From: Lutimonas halocynthiae
GTDB lineage: Bacteria > Bacteroidota > Bacteroidia > Flavobacteriales > Flavobacteriaceae
Length of the DNA: 64,000 nt
Assembly (NCBI RefSeq): GCF_030409835.1
Contig: NZ_JAUFQO010000003.1
Location: forward strand, 186,001 to 250,000
Direction: 5' to 3'
In this document: piece by piece, positions 1 to 8,674 of the stretch
How the letters are laid out: the number at the start of each line of letters is the position of its first letter
How positions within the stretch are numbered: position 1 is the stretch's first letter
Notes under the pieces: model-generated
The model's input: the letters and a program-made list of their open reading frames with translations, nothing else
Told to the model about the DNA's origin: nothing
Database searches by the model: none
Translations under genes and position numbers: made by a program

Positions 1-689
1 AAGATTATGTCTGGGCTACATCTTGGGGCGTATCTACAAGATTAATGGGAGCCTTAGTGATGTCTCACAGTGATGATTTTGGATTGGTATTACCTCCTAA
101 ATTAGCCCCTATTCAAGTAGTTATTGTTCCTATTTACAGAAGTGATGAGCAATTAGATTTGTTGAATGAGAGGATTGCTCCTATAACGAAAGAGTTAAAA
201 GAAAAGGGAATATCGGTTAAGTATGACAATAGAAACACTTATAAACCAGGCTGGAAATTTGCAGAATACGAATTGAAAGGAGTTCCTTTGAGAATTGCAA
301 TGGGGCCGAGAGATCTTGAGAATAATACGGTTGAATTGGCAAGGAGAGACACACTTGAGAAAGAAAATCTTAGTCAGGATGTATTGGTTGAACGTATAGA
401 GGGCTTACTAATTGAAATTCAAGACAACCTTTTTCAGAAGGCATTAAGTTTTAGAAATGACTTAATAACAGAAGTCAATAGTTTTGATGAATTTAAAGAA
501 ATTCTGGAAACAAAAGGAGGATTTATTTCAGCACATTGGGATGGTACTTCAGAAACTGAGGAGAAAATTAAAAGCTTGACCAAAGCAACTATCAGATGTA
601 TTCCTCTTGATGCGGAACAAGTAGAAGGATCATGCGTGCTAAGTGGAAATCCATCCTCGAAAAGGGTATTGTTTGCAAAAGCATATTAA
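1..689 (+). CDS. proS: Prolyl-tRNA synthetase, C-terminal part (cut by window start)
   Basis: Class II aminoacyl-tRNA synthetase that charges tRNA-Pro in the cytoplasm. The frame is open from base 3, upstream of the first in-window ATG at 45, so the 5' part lies outside the window. The first residues read [20 protein letters not shown], which is class II motif 3 of ProRS, followed by [15 protein letters not shown], the entry to the anticodon-binding domain. The rest is that domain plus the C-terminal extension, ending in FAKAY. The terminal Tyr is typical of the ProRS type without the editing insert that is shared with archaea and eukaryotes. The stop is at 687-689; the tRNA-Glu promoter follows directly. 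Confidence 0.95.
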   Translation, partial: DYVWATSWGVSTRLMGALVMSHSDDFGLVLPPKLAPIQVVIVPIYRSDEQLDLLNERIAPITKELKEKGISVKYDNRNTYKPGWKFAEYELKGVPLRIAMGPRDLENNTVELARRDTLEKENLSQDVLVERIEGLLIEIQDNLFQKALSFRNDLITEVNSFDEFKEILETKGGFISAHWDGTSETEEKIKSLTKATIRCIPLDAEQVEGSCVLSGNPSSKRVLFAKAY

Positions 690-715
690 AAAACGAAAAA
701 AAAATTAAAAAGTTC

Positions 716-745
716 TTGCAGAGTTGAAATAATGTATTAATTTTG
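716..745 (+). promoter_or_regulatory. Promoter of tRNA-Glu
   Basis: TTG at 716-718, a 19-bp spacer and TAATTTTG at 738-745 match the Bacteroidota housekeeping sigma pattern TTG-N19-23-TAnnTTTG. The tRNA begins about 30 bp downstream. Inferred from pattern only. Confidence 0.7.
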
Positions 746-776
746 CACTCGCTTTAATAAATAAAAGCAAACTCTT

Positions 777-848
777 GGCCCGTTCGTCTATCGGCTAGGA
801 CGCCAGGTTTTCATCCTGGTAAGAGGGGTTCGATTCCCCTACGGGCTA
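777..848 (+). tRNA. tRNA-Glu (anticodon TTC)
   Basis: Folds as a cloverleaf. The acceptor strands GGCCCGT and ACGGGCT pair with a G-U first pair. The anticodon stem CCAGG/CCTGG encloses a loop with anticodon TTC, the T arm reads AGGGGTTCGATTCCCCT, and the discriminator is A at 848. CCA is not encoded. rpsT begins 33 bp downstream on the same strand. Confidence 0.95.
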
Positions 849-854
849 CATTTG
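847..854 (+). promoter_or_regulatory. Possible rpsT -7 element overlapping the tRNA 3' end
   Basis: TACATTTG matches the TAnnTTTG element and begins inside the last two bases of tRNA-Glu, about 28 bp before the rpsT start. No good TTG is seen at the expected upstream distance, so rpsT may instead be co-transcribed with the tRNA. Confidence 0.35.
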
Positions 855-881
855 TTTAAATAACAATTTAATATTAGAAGT

Positions 882-1133
882 ATGGCAAATCATAAATCGG
901 CATTGAAGAGAATTAGAAGTAATGAGTCGAAACATTTAAGAAACAAGCACCAGCACAAAACTACACGTAATGCGATTAAAAATTTGCGTACTGTAGAAGA
1001 TAAGAAGGATGCTGAGGCTTTATTGCCTAACATTGTTTCAATGCTAGATAAATTGGCTAAGAATAACATTATACACAAAAACAAGGCTGCTAATGTTAAA
1101 TCAAAATTGACATTGCACGTAGCTTCTTTATAG
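882..1133 (+). CDS. rpsT: 30S ribosomal protein bS20
   Basis: Small basic protein of 83 residues that binds 16S rRNA in the body of the 30S subunit. It begins MANHKSALKRIRSNESKHLR and shows the usual Lys/Arg/His-rich helix pattern and family length. The start is the only ATG that gives the canonical bS20 N-terminus. No Shine-Dalgarno sequence is visible, as usual in this phylum. A strong intrinsic terminator follows 25 bp after the stop, so transcription of the tRNA-Glu/rpsT unit ends there. Confidence 0.97.
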   Translation: MANHKSALKRIRSNESKHLRNKHQHKTTRNAIKNLRTVEDKKDAEALLPNIVSMLDKLAKNNIIHKNKAANVKSKLTLHVASL

Positions 1134-1158
1134 TCGAAGCCAACTTAAAGATATACTA

Positions 1159-1186
1159 AGCAACCCATTCGGGTTGCTTTTTTTTT
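1159..1186 (+). terminator. Intrinsic terminator of rpsT
   Basis: AGCAACCC (1159-1166) pairs perfectly with GGGTTGCT (1171-1178) around a 4-nt loop and is followed by eight T. Confidence 0.92.
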
Positions 1187-1209
1187 GACTACAATTCATG
1201 AAATTTAAC

Positions 1210-2487
1210 TTACCATTCATAAATTCTATCTGCATCCAGTCTGATTAATATGAATAAAAGTACTGTAAATCCCCAAAGAGACGAGCCTCCGTAACTGAAG
1301 AAGGGTAGTGGGATACCAATCGTTGGTAACAGACCTATCACCATTCCAATATTAATGGTAAAGTGGAAAAAGAAAATAGCCACTGTAGCATAAGAAAAAA
1401 CTTTGCTAAAGATAGACTTTTGTCTGTCTGCAATCATAAGTAGCCTGATTAAAAATACCACAAACAGTATGATAACGAAACTACTACCTATAAAACCCCA
1501 TTCTTCTCCTACTGTGCTGAAAATATAATCAGTTTGTTGTTCTGGAACAAAATCCCCTTGAGTTCTGTCTCCTTGTAAAAAGCCCTTTCCATTTACACCA
1601 CCCGATCCGATAGTGATCACTGACTGAGCCGTGTTATAACCAATCCCTTGATCATCAACATCCTTTCCCAGAAGAATATTAAACCGGTCTCTGTGTCTTT
1701 GTTCGAAAACATTGTTGAAAACATAATCCACACTGACGATGAAGATACCGGTGAAGAAATAGATGATCACGAACCTTAGCCAATTGTGTCTGAGGTATTT
1801 TTTGTTTTTATATACCAGATAACCTAAAAAGCCTGAAATGGCCACAGAAGCGATTATTAGGGTTGTAAGAAACCCAAAGTACAAGGTGATAACAAATAAG
1901 ACCAAAGCAAGAAATCCAATTACCAAATAGTAAAGCGGTAACCCGAATTGATACAGGACTAAAATAAGCGAGCCATAAACCAATGCTGAACCTGGGTCTG
2001 GCTGCAAAGTGATGAGTAAGGCAGGTAGAAATATGATTCCAAAGGCTCTTAATTGATTCGGCAGTTTTCTTAGATCCTGGTTTCTTTCGTTTAGATAATT
2101 GGCTATTGCCAGTGCGGTGGCTGCTTTAGCGAATTCTGATGGCTGTATTCCGAAAGAACCAAAAGTATACCAGGAGGTTGCACCGTTAATATTGTTTCCA
2201 AAAATGAAAAGACCAGCCAGTGAAAGAACAGATACCAAATAAAATATTCCCGAAAACTGTTCATAGAATTTTTTATCGATGGCAAGAATAAATATGATCA
2301 GCACGAAACTAAGCAGGATCCAGATCATCTGCTTACCATACTTAGTACTGAGATCGAATAATTCATATTCTGTCTCAGAAAATGTGGCTGCATAAATACT
2401 GAGCCAACCTAGAAATACGAAAAGCAGGTACATGATGATGGTAGGCCAATCTACCCCTTTGAATATATTACTCTTCCTTTTGCGCAA
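1210..2487 (-). CDS. rodA: RodA peptidoglycan glycosyltransferase (SEDS family)
   Basis: Polytopic inner-membrane SEDS protein that polymerises lipid II during side-wall elongation, working with PBP2 (mrdA). The 425 residues form about ten membrane segments. QPSEF (115-119) and QPDPGSA (162-168) are the conserved periplasmic SEDS motifs; the C-terminal part carries LPFFSYGGSS, also diagnostic. It is the last gene of mreB-mreC-mreD-mrdA-rodA, and its start overlaps the mrdA stop by 20 nt, which suggests translational coupling. FtsW is a close paralogue, but the position behind mrdA supports RodA. Confidence 0.95.
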   Translation of the reverse strand: MRKRKSNIFKGVDWPTIIMYLLFVFLGWLSIYAATFSETEYELFDLSTKYGKQMIWILLSFVLIIFILAIDKKFYEQFSGIFYLVSVLSLAGLFIFGNNINGATSWYTFGSFGIQPSEFAKAATALAIANYLNERNQDLRKLPNQLRAFGIIFLPALLITLQPDPGSALVYGSLILVLYQFGLPLYYLVIGFLALVLFVITLYFGFLTTLIIASVAISGFLGYLVYKNKKYLRHNWLRFVIIYFFTGIFIVSVDYVFNNVFEQRHRDRFNILLGKDVDDQGIGYNTAQSVITIGSGGVNGKGFLQGDRTQGDFVPEQQTDYIFSTVGEEWGFIGSSFVIILFVVFLIRLLMIADRQKSIFSKVFSYATVAIFFFHFTINIGMVIGLLPTIGIPLPFFSYGGSSLWGFTVLLFILIRLDADRIYEW

Positions 2488-4348
2488 CGTAGTTTTCTAT
2501 TTCAAGTTGTTTATTATACTCTTCTTCCAGACTTCCTTCAAACATTCTTTTTTCTAACCAGTCTCTTTTGACCTCTCCATTTAAATAACTTTCGATCATT
2601 AAACTTGCAATCGGGGCAGCCCATCTGGAACCCCAATAGCCATTTTCTACAAATACAGCTATCGCGATTTTCGGATTGTCTTTGGGGGCAAAAGCGATGA
2701 AAATTGAATGGTCGGTGAATTGAACCCTTTCGCCATTAATTCTTTTAAAATTTTCTGCTGTTCCTGTCTTTCCACAGATTTGAATACCGTCAATTTTTGA
2801 ACCTCTAGCCGTTCCAATTTCAAAAACATTGTACATTCCATCAATGACAGGTTCAAAATGTTGTGGATCAATAGTGGTATATTTTGGTTTGGTATATTTA
2901 ATGTCATTGTTGATGCTATCTCCAATTTTTTTGAGAATATGTGGGGTGTAATAATAGCCTCTGTTGGCTATGGCAGCTGTCATATTAGCCAGCTGAATCG
3001 GAGTAGTAAGCACCTCTCCCTGACCTATGGCATTTGATATTGTGGTAATTGCTTTCCATTGATGATTTGGATAATAGCGATTATAAAGACTTGAATCAGG
3101 GATTAAACCTTTTTGACCTGCTGGAAGATCGTAGCCCAGAAAATTACCTAAACCAAAGCTTTTTGCATGATTACTCCAAGTATCGATTCCTTTGGCAGGA
3201 GAGTCATATTTTTCAATTGTTCTTCTGTAAAGATTAGAGAAATAAGAATTGCACGATCGATAAATTCCTGTATTCATGCTAATGGGAGTTCCTACAATTC
3301 CACAGTGGCATTTCATGAATCCTCCTCGACCGTATTTATAGCCGTGATAACAAGAAAATCCGGTTGTTGGGGTCACTACATCCTCTTGTAAAGCAATCAG
3401 GGCGTTAATGATCTTAAAAGGAGAGCCTGGAGGGTATTGTGCTTGCAAGCCTCTATCGAGCATTGGTTTCTTTACGGAATCATTAAAAAGCAAATAAGAG
3501 TTTTTAGATCTTTTTCTCCCTACAAGCATCTTAGGGTCGTAACTAGGAGTTGACACAAGAGATAATATTTCACCAGTGGATGGTTCAATCGCAACAATAC
3601 CGCCTCTTTTGTTCGACATTAATTTTTCTGCATACATCTGGAGTGCCATATCAAGTGTGAGCGTGATATCTTTTCCGGGAATTGCAAGCGTGTCATATAA
3701 GCCATCCTTGTAGGCGCCAATTTCTTTGTTAAAACGATTTTTTTGAATAAAGCTTACACCTTTTTTACCTCGTAATACTTTTTCGTATTGTTTTTCAATC
3801 CCCTGATAACCAACTAATTCACCTAGTTGATAATCGGTATTCTTTTTTAGCAATCCTTCATTGACTTCACTTATATATCCGAGAACATTGGCGCTTGTGT
3901 TTTCAGGGTATTGACGGAGGAATCTTTTTTGAATGAAAAAACCTTTGTATTTATACATTCTTTCCTGTAAATAGGCATAGTCTTCTTTTGAAACCTGTCC
4001 TACAAAAATAGAGGGAATTCTAGGGGAATAATTTTTGGTTCTATGATAACGTTTTAAAAACTCTTCTTTTGTTATTCTAAGTAATCCACAGAATTCTAAA
4101 GTGTCTAGAGGTTCTACGTCTCTTGGAATGATCATGATATCATATGAACTTTGATTGGCTACCAATAACTTACCATTGCGATCATATATAAACCCTCTGT
4201 CAGGGTAAGCAAATTTTGTTGTGACCGCTGAATTATTTAAAGGGTTCTGACGGTATTTGGAATCAACTACTTGTATAAAGAATAACCTGCCAATAAAAAT
4301 GGCGCCTACTGTAAGAATCAAAAAATATAACAGTGAATTTCTTGGCAT
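2468..4348 (-). CDS. mrdA: Penicillin-binding protein 2, elongation transpeptidase
   Basis: Monofunctional class B PBP that cross-links the peptidoglycan made by RodA. It has 626 residues: an N-terminal membrane anchor (about 5-25), a dimerisation/pedestal region with RGFIYDRNG (51-59), and a transpeptidase domain with SPFK (309-312, nucleophile Ser309), SCN (365-367) and KTGT (527-530). Between the first two catalytic motifs lies a Cys/His cluster (C333, H335, C347, H348, C349), in the region where E. coli PBP2 holds a structural zinc. The gene starts 3 bp after mreD and overlaps rodA by 20 nt. Confidence 0.96.
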   Translation of the reverse strand: MPRNSLLYFLILTVGAIFIGRLFFIQVVDSKYRQNPLNNSAVTTKFAYPDRGFIYDRNGKLLVANQSSYDIMIIPRDVEPLDTLEFCGLLRITKEEFLKRYHRTKNYSPRIPSIFVGQVSKEDYAYLQERMYKYKGFFIQKRFLRQYPENTSANVLGYISEVNEGLLKKNTDYQLGELVGYQGIEKQYEKVLRGKKGVSFIQKNRFNKEIGAYKDGLYDTLAIPGKDITLTLDMALQMYAEKLMSNKRGGIVAIEPSTGEILSLVSTPSYDPKMLVGRKRSKNSYLLFNDSVKKPMLDRGLQAQYPPGSPFKIINALIALQEDVVTPTTGFSCYHGYKYGRGGFMKCHCGIVGTPISMNTGIYRSCNSYFSNLYRRTIEKYDSPAKGIDTWSNHAKSFGLGNFLGYDLPAGQKGLIPDSSLYNRYYPNHQWKAITTISNAIGQGEVLTTPIQLANMTAAIANRGYYYTPHILKKIGDSINNDIKYTKPKYTTIDPQHFEPVIDGMYNVFEIGTARGSKIDGIQICGKTGTAENFKRINGERVQFTDHSIFIAFAPKDNPKIAIAVFVENGYWGSRWAAPIASLMIESYLNGEVKRDWLEKRMFEGSLEEEYNKQLEIENYVAQKEE

Positions 4349-4351
4349 CTT

Positions 4352-4858
4352 TTATCTTTTACGCATTACAAAGGTAAAACTTATCATCGTTAAAATTATG
4401 GTAAAAACACTTGTTAAAACAGTGTTGAGCAAAATGGTACCAAACTTACTCCATTTAAAATATTCCATTCCAAAAACAATAAAATGATGCAGAAATGTTA
4501 AGATGACTACATAGAGGAACATTTTAGGAAAAGGGATTTTAAATATAGTCATGGCTCCATATTCAATGTCTCTTTTCCCTATTACGCTTTGTAAGATTGG
4601 AATCCTAACAAAAGCAATAAATAAAGTAGCTGCAGCATTAATACCGCCCGAATCAGAAAAAATATCGATACATAATCCGAGAAAAAAGCTCAATATCAAA
4701 ACCGAAGCATCATCTTTTTTGATAGGGTAAAGAAAGATAAAAAAGATGTAAAAATAGGGATTAATATAGCCGAGGAAGTTGATATTATTCAGCACGATGA
4801 TCTGCAAAAATATCAATCCTATAAAAAGCAAAGCGCTATTAATATTTTCCCTATTCAT
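4352..4858 (-). CDS. mreD: Rod shape-determining protein MreD
   Basis: Small inner-membrane protein of the elongasome (168 residues, five or six predicted membrane helices). Sequence conservation in MreD is weak. The call rests on length, topology, the LGLCIDIFSDSGG stretch typical of the second or third helix region, and its place between mreC (8-nt overlap) and mrdA (3 bp). It is thought to link MreC to the membrane synthesis machinery. The C-terminus is basic (MRKR). Confidence 0.9.
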   Translation of the reverse strand: MNRENINSALLFIGLIFLQIIVLNNINFLGYINPYFYIFFIFLYPIKKDDASVLILSFFLGLCIDIFSDSGGINAAATLFIAFVRIPILQSVIGKRDIEYGAMTIFKIPFPKMFLYVVILTFLHHFIVFGMEYFKWSKFGTILLNTVLTSVFTIILTMISFTFVMRKR

Positions 4859-5681
4859 TAGTCGATTTTTCTTCGATTGATTTTATTTCCATTTTATCAA
4901 AATTCTTAATCACTTGCACAAAACCAATAGAACTCATGTCATTAAACAAAGTGATATTGATAAATTCATAATTGTTGTTTAGTGTTTTAAAATCTTTGAT
5001 GGTACCTATAGGAATTCCTTCTGGGAAAATAGTTGATTTTCCGCCGCTTACAATTGTATCACCTGCATAGATTGCCGCCTGTATGGGCAGGTCTAAGAGT
5101 TGGACAACGTTGTAATCGTTATTATCCCAGCTCAAACTTCCATAATGATCTGAATTTAATAATTTTGCGTTAATTCTTGAATTCACATTTAAAATTGATA
5201 GTACTGTGGCGTAATTTCCAGAAACACTTTTAGTAATTCCAACGATTCCTTTGCCATTGATCACAGCAAGATCAGATTCTAAACCTTGATTTGAACCTTT
5301 GTCAATGGTCAGATAATTATTGTTTTTCCTGTAATTATTGTTAATGACTTTCGCACCAGTATAAACATATTTTCGTTTGTATTTCAAGCTGTCAACGTGA
5401 GTCAAATCTCGTTGCACGATATTTGTGCTATCCAGACCAAGAAGGTTCTTCAAATAGACGTTTTCATCATTCAAGCGCTCATTTTCTTTTTTTAGAAGCA
5501 AAAATTCTTTGAAATTATTGATTTTATTGTAGACTCCTCCCGTTAAGAAATTCGCCGAATTGACAAATTTACTTTTGTGAAATGAGTGACTTTGAATTGT
5601 AAAAATAATGGCAAAAAACTCAAGCAACAAAAACAGTATAAATAATTTATTCTTGTCAAGGAATGAAATAATTTGTTGCAT
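4851..5681 (-). CDS. mreC: Rod shape-determining protein MreC
   Basis: Bitopic periplasmic scaffold of the elongasome that activates PBP2. The 276 residues comprise a short cytoplasmic tail, one membrane helix (about 13-32), a coiled-coil stretch (about 55-80), and the MreC beta-barrel domain, recognisable from YLTIDKGSNQGLESDLAVIN and GKGIVGITKSVSGNYATV. Family length is normal for Bacteroidota. It begins 17 bp after mreB and overlaps mreD by 8 nt. Confidence 0.95.
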   Translation of the reverse strand: MQQIISFLDKNKLFILFLLLEFFAIIFTIQSHSFHKSKFVNSANFLTGGVYNKINNFKEFLLLKKENERLNDENVYLKNLLGLDSTNIVQRDLTHVDSLKYKRKYVYTGAKVINNNYRKNNNYLTIDKGSNQGLESDLAVINGKGIVGITKSVSGNYATVLSILNVNSRINAKLLNSDHYGSLSWDNNDYNVVQLLDLPIQAAIYAGDTIVSGGKSTIFPEGIPIGTIKDFKTLNNNYEFINITLFNDMSSIGFVQVIKNFDKMEIKSIEEKSTNE

Positions 5682-5698
5682 AATATTTCTTCAGGATG

Positions 5699-6727
5699 CT
5701 ATTTCATTAAAACACTTTTGTATTTCTCAATATCCTTCAAAGCAATACCTGTTCCTCTAACAACTGCTCTTAAAGGATCTTCGGCAACATATACGGGTAA
5801 GTCAGTTTTACGCGAAAGTCTTTTATCTAGTCCACGCAACATTGACCCTCCTCCAGCGAGGTATATCCCAGTATTATAGATGTCTGCAGCAAGCTCTGGA
5901 GGCGTTTGTGATAGGGTTTCCATCACAGCATCTTCTATTCGAAGAATAGATTTTTCGAGCGCCTTAGCTATTTCCCGGTATGATAATTCAATTTGTTTTG
6001 GTTTTCCACTTAGAAGATCACGCCCTTGGATAGAAATATCATCAGGAGGTGTATCTAATTCTTCAGTAGCTGCACCAATTTGAATTTTAATTTTTTCAGC
6101 CGTAGATTCACCAATATATAAATTATGTTGGGTTCTTAAATACATAGCTATATCACTGGTAAATACATCTCCAGCTACTTTTACCGATTTGTCACAAACA
6201 ATTCCGCTTAAAGCGATTACAGCAATCTCGGTTGTTCCTCCACCAATATCAATAATCATATTTCCCTTTGGCATCATGATATCTATTCCAATACCTATGG
6301 CAGCAGCCATTGGTTCATATATTAAATAAATATCCTTGGCGTTCATTTGTTCTGCCGAATCTCTAACAGCTCTTTTCTCAACTTCAGTAATTCCTGAAGG
6401 GATACAGATCACCATTCGGAGTGAAGGTCTGAAAAAACGTTTTTTGATGGTAGGGATATTCTTTATGAATTCACGAATCATCGCTTCGGAAGCCTCAAAG
6501 TCAGCAATTACCCCATCCTTTAAGGGGCGTATTGTTTTGATATTTTCATGAGTTTTACCTTGCATAAGGTTCGCCCTTTTTCCAATGGCAATAATTTTGT
6601 TGGTTGCTCTGTCCATGGCAACTATTGATGGACTATCAACAACAACTTTTCCTTTGTGAATAATTAAAGTATTTGCAGTTCCTAAATCGATTGCAATATC
6701 TTCGGTCATAAAGTCAAAAAACCCCAT
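5699..6727 (-). CDS. mreB: Actin-like rod shape protein MreB
   Basis: Bacterial actin that forms membrane-associated filaments and positions cell-wall synthesis. It has 342 residues. DLGTANTLI (phosphate 1), DIGGGTTEIAVI (phosphate 2) and LAGGGSMLRGLD (adenosine motif) are all present. The N-terminus MGFFDFMTEDIAIDLG is the usual MreB start with an amphipathic segment that binds membrane. It is the first gene of the five-gene elongasome operon, with a promoter-like element about 40 bp upstream. Confidence 0.98.
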   Translation of the reverse strand: MGFFDFMTEDIAIDLGTANTLIIHKGKVVVDSPSIVAMDRATNKIIAIGKRANLMQGKTHENIKTIRPLKDGVIADFEASEAMIREFIKNIPTIKKRFFRPSLRMVICIPSGITEVEKRAVRDSAEQMNAKDIYLIYEPMAAAIGIGIDIMMPKGNMIIDIGGGTTEIAVIALSGIVCDKSVKVAGDVFTSDIAMYLRTQHNLYIGESTAEKIKIQIGAATEELDTPPDDISIQGRDLLSGKPKQIELSYREIAKALEKSILRIEDAVMETLSQTPPELAADIYNTGIYLAGGGSMLRGLDKRLSRKTDLPVYVAEDPLRAVVRGTGIALKDIEKYKSVLMK

Positions 6728-6767
6728 AAAATGATATCGTGTTAACTTGTTTGTAATGTGAATGTCA

Positions 6768-6803
6768 CAAATGTAATAAAATTACCCAATTCTTAAAGCC
6801 AAA
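6768..6803 (-). promoter_or_regulatory. Probable promoter of the mreB operon
   Basis: On the minus strand TACATTTG (6768-6775) fits the -7 element, with TTTG at 6800-6803 after a 24-bp spacer, slightly long. A palindrome TTAAAATAGTT-AG-AACTATTTTAA (6808-6831) lies upstream, between this promoter and purH; it could be a weak purH terminator or an operator. Confidence 0.5.
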
Positions 6804-6903
6804 GCCTTAAAATAGTTAGAACTATTTTAAGACCTTGAATTCATTTGGATTTGTTCAAATTTTGAGGGAGTATTTGAAGCTAAATAAAATGTTGTCAGTT
6901 CAA

Positions 6904-8436
6904 TTAATGCTTAAAATGCCTGGTGCCCGTAAAGACCATAGACATATTGTTATTGTTGCAGTAATCAACTGATAATTTGTCTTTTATGGATCCGCCAGGT
7001 TGAATAACTGAAGTTATGCCAGCATTGTCAGCAATTTCAACACAGTCTGGAAAAGGGAAAAAAGCATCGCTTGCCATCACTGACCCTTTGAGATCAAAAT
7101 TAAAATGATTTGCTTTGATAATAGCTTGATTCAAAGCGTCTACTCTAGATGTTTGCCCTGTTCCACTAGCAAAAAGCTGCTTATTTTTTGCAATTACAAT
7201 GGTATTGGATTTAGTATGCTTGCAAATTTTTGAGGCAAAAATTAAGTCAGAGGTTTCATTTCCTGAAGGCTCTTTATTGGTAGCTTTACTAAGATCACTT
7301 ATTTGATCAGTCTTGCCGTCTTTCTCTTGGCTTAAGACACCATTCAATGCCGTTCTATAAGTAATGGCAGGTAATTCAACCTCCTTTTGAATCAGAATAA
7401 TTCTGTTCTTTTTTCCTTTTAAAATTTCTATGGCTTCTTCCTCATAAGAGGGAGCGATAACAACTTCACAAAATAACTTATGAATTTCCTCAGCCGTAGC
7501 CACATTAATCGTGGTGTTGGCAATTAGGATACCTCCAAAAGCTGATATCGGGTCACCGGCTAAAGCATCATTATAAGCTTGTTCAATAGTTTCTCTTTGT
7601 GCCAGTCCGCATGCATTATTATGTTTGAGAATAGCAAAAGTAGGAGCTTCTCCTTTGAACTCATTCATCAAATTCACAGCAGCATCTACATCGAGTAAAT
7701 TATTATAAGATAATTCTTTACCGTGTAATTTATCAAACAATCCCTCAAGGTTGCCGAAAAAATAACCCTTTTGATGTGGATTCTCACCATATCTAAGTTC
7801 GCTTGCCTGATCAAAACTTGCCCTGAATTCTATTTCACCAGCTTCTTGGTTCAAATATTTAAAAATGGCAGTATCATAATGGCTGGAAACACCAAATGCC
7901 TTTGCTGCGAAATTTTTACGATCACTCAATTCAATTGAACCGTCATTCTTGGAAATAATATCAAGAAATTCGTCGTATTGCTTCATGCTTGAAACACAAA
8001 TAACATCTTTAAAATTTTTAGCAGCGGCCCTTATAAGAGAAATTCCGCCAATATCAATTTTTTCGATGATGTCTTGTTCAGAAGCATCGCTAGCCACAGT
8101 TTTTTCGAAAGGATAAAGGTCTACAATTACAATATCAATTTCCGGAATCTCATATTCACTTAATTGTGAAAGGTCACTTTCATTTTCTCTACGTCCAAGA
8201 ATCCCTCCAAACACTTTTGGGTGTAAGGTTTTTACCCTTCCGCCTAAGATTGAAGGATAACTTGTTAATTCCTCTACAGGAACCACATTAATGCCTAAAT
8301 CGTTAATAAATTTTTCTGTTCCTCCAGTTGAAAAAATAGTTACACCTAAGTCGTTTAATTTTTTCACGATAGGCTCTAATCCATCTTTATGAAATACGGA
8401 AATTAGTGCCGATTTTACTTTTATGCTATTGCTCAT
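6904..8436 (-). CDS. purH: Bifunctional AICAR transformylase / IMP cyclohydrolase
   Basis: Catalyses the last two steps of IMP synthesis: formylation of AICAR with 10-formyl-THF, then ring closure. The N-terminal IMP cyclohydrolase domain (about 1-200) starts SALISVFHKDGL and contains ILGGRVKTLHPK; the C-terminal transformylase domain contains ILKHNNACG with the catalytic Lys-His pair and ends MVFTGTRHFKH. An upstream in-frame ATG at 8475 was rejected because the promoter -7 box (8459-8466) lies between it and 8436. Starting at 8436 gives the usual 510 residues. Confidence 0.96.
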   Translation of the reverse strand: MSNSIKVKSALISVFHKDGLEPIVKKLNDLGVTIFSTGGTEKFINDLGINVVPVEELTSYPSILGGRVKTLHPKVFGGILGRRENESDLSQLSEYEIPEIDIVIVDLYPFEKTVASDASEQDIIEKIDIGGISLIRAAAKNFKDVICVSSMKQYDEFLDIISKNDGSIELSDRKNFAAKAFGVSSHYDTAIFKYLNQEAGEIEFRASFDQASELRYGENPHQKGYFFGNLEGLFDKLHGKELSYNNLLDVDAAVNLMNEFKGEAPTFAILKHNNACGLAQRETIEQAYNDALAGDPISAFGGILIANTTINVATAEEIHKLFCEVVIAPSYEEEAIEILKGKKNRIILIQKEVELPAITYRTALNGVLSQEKDGKTDQISDLSKATNKEPSGNETSDLIFASKICKHTKSNTIVIAKNKQLFASGTGQTSRVDALNQAIIKANHFNFDLKGSVMASDAFFPFPDCVEIADNAGITSVIQPGGSIKDKLSVDYCNNNNMSMVFTGTRHFKH

Positions 8437-8458
8437 GATTCTTGTTGAAGATATTGCG

Positions 8459-8488
8459 CAAAAGTAATAAAACAATCTTGATCAACAA
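8459..8488 (-). promoter_or_regulatory. Promoter of purH
   Basis: On the minus strand TTG (8486-8488), 19 bp and TACTTTTG (8459-8466) match the Bacteroidota consensus exactly. Predicted transcription starts about 10-15 nt before the ATG at 8436, which fixes the start codon choice. Confidence 0.75.
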
Positions 8489-8620
8489 CGATTTGATTTA
8501 ATATTATGACCAAGTTTTAAGTCAATTTTTAGATTTCGAAACGAGCTTGGATCATCTCATTGATTTAATAGCATCTTGTCAATAAAATTAACTGATTCAT
8601 CCAAATGATGCATAAAAAAG

Positions 8621-8628
8621 TATATTTG
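8621..8628 (+). promoter_or_regulatory. Possible -7 element for the MFS gene
   Basis: TATATTTG fits TAnnTTTG, 47 bp before the first plausible start codon. No clear TTG at the -33 position. Confidence 0.4.
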
Positions 8629-8674
8629 AATAAGATTAAGAATAGAACAGCAATTTGGTGAAATCTGAACGGGA

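Noticed and set aside
6808-6831. TTAAAATAGTT palindrome as a definite terminator of purH
   Set aside because: A/T-only stem with no proper T-run on the minus strand; kept only as a possible operator or weak terminator.
6904-8475. Longer purH form starting at 8475
   Set aside because: The consensus promoter lies inside the extra segment, and the extension is not family-like.
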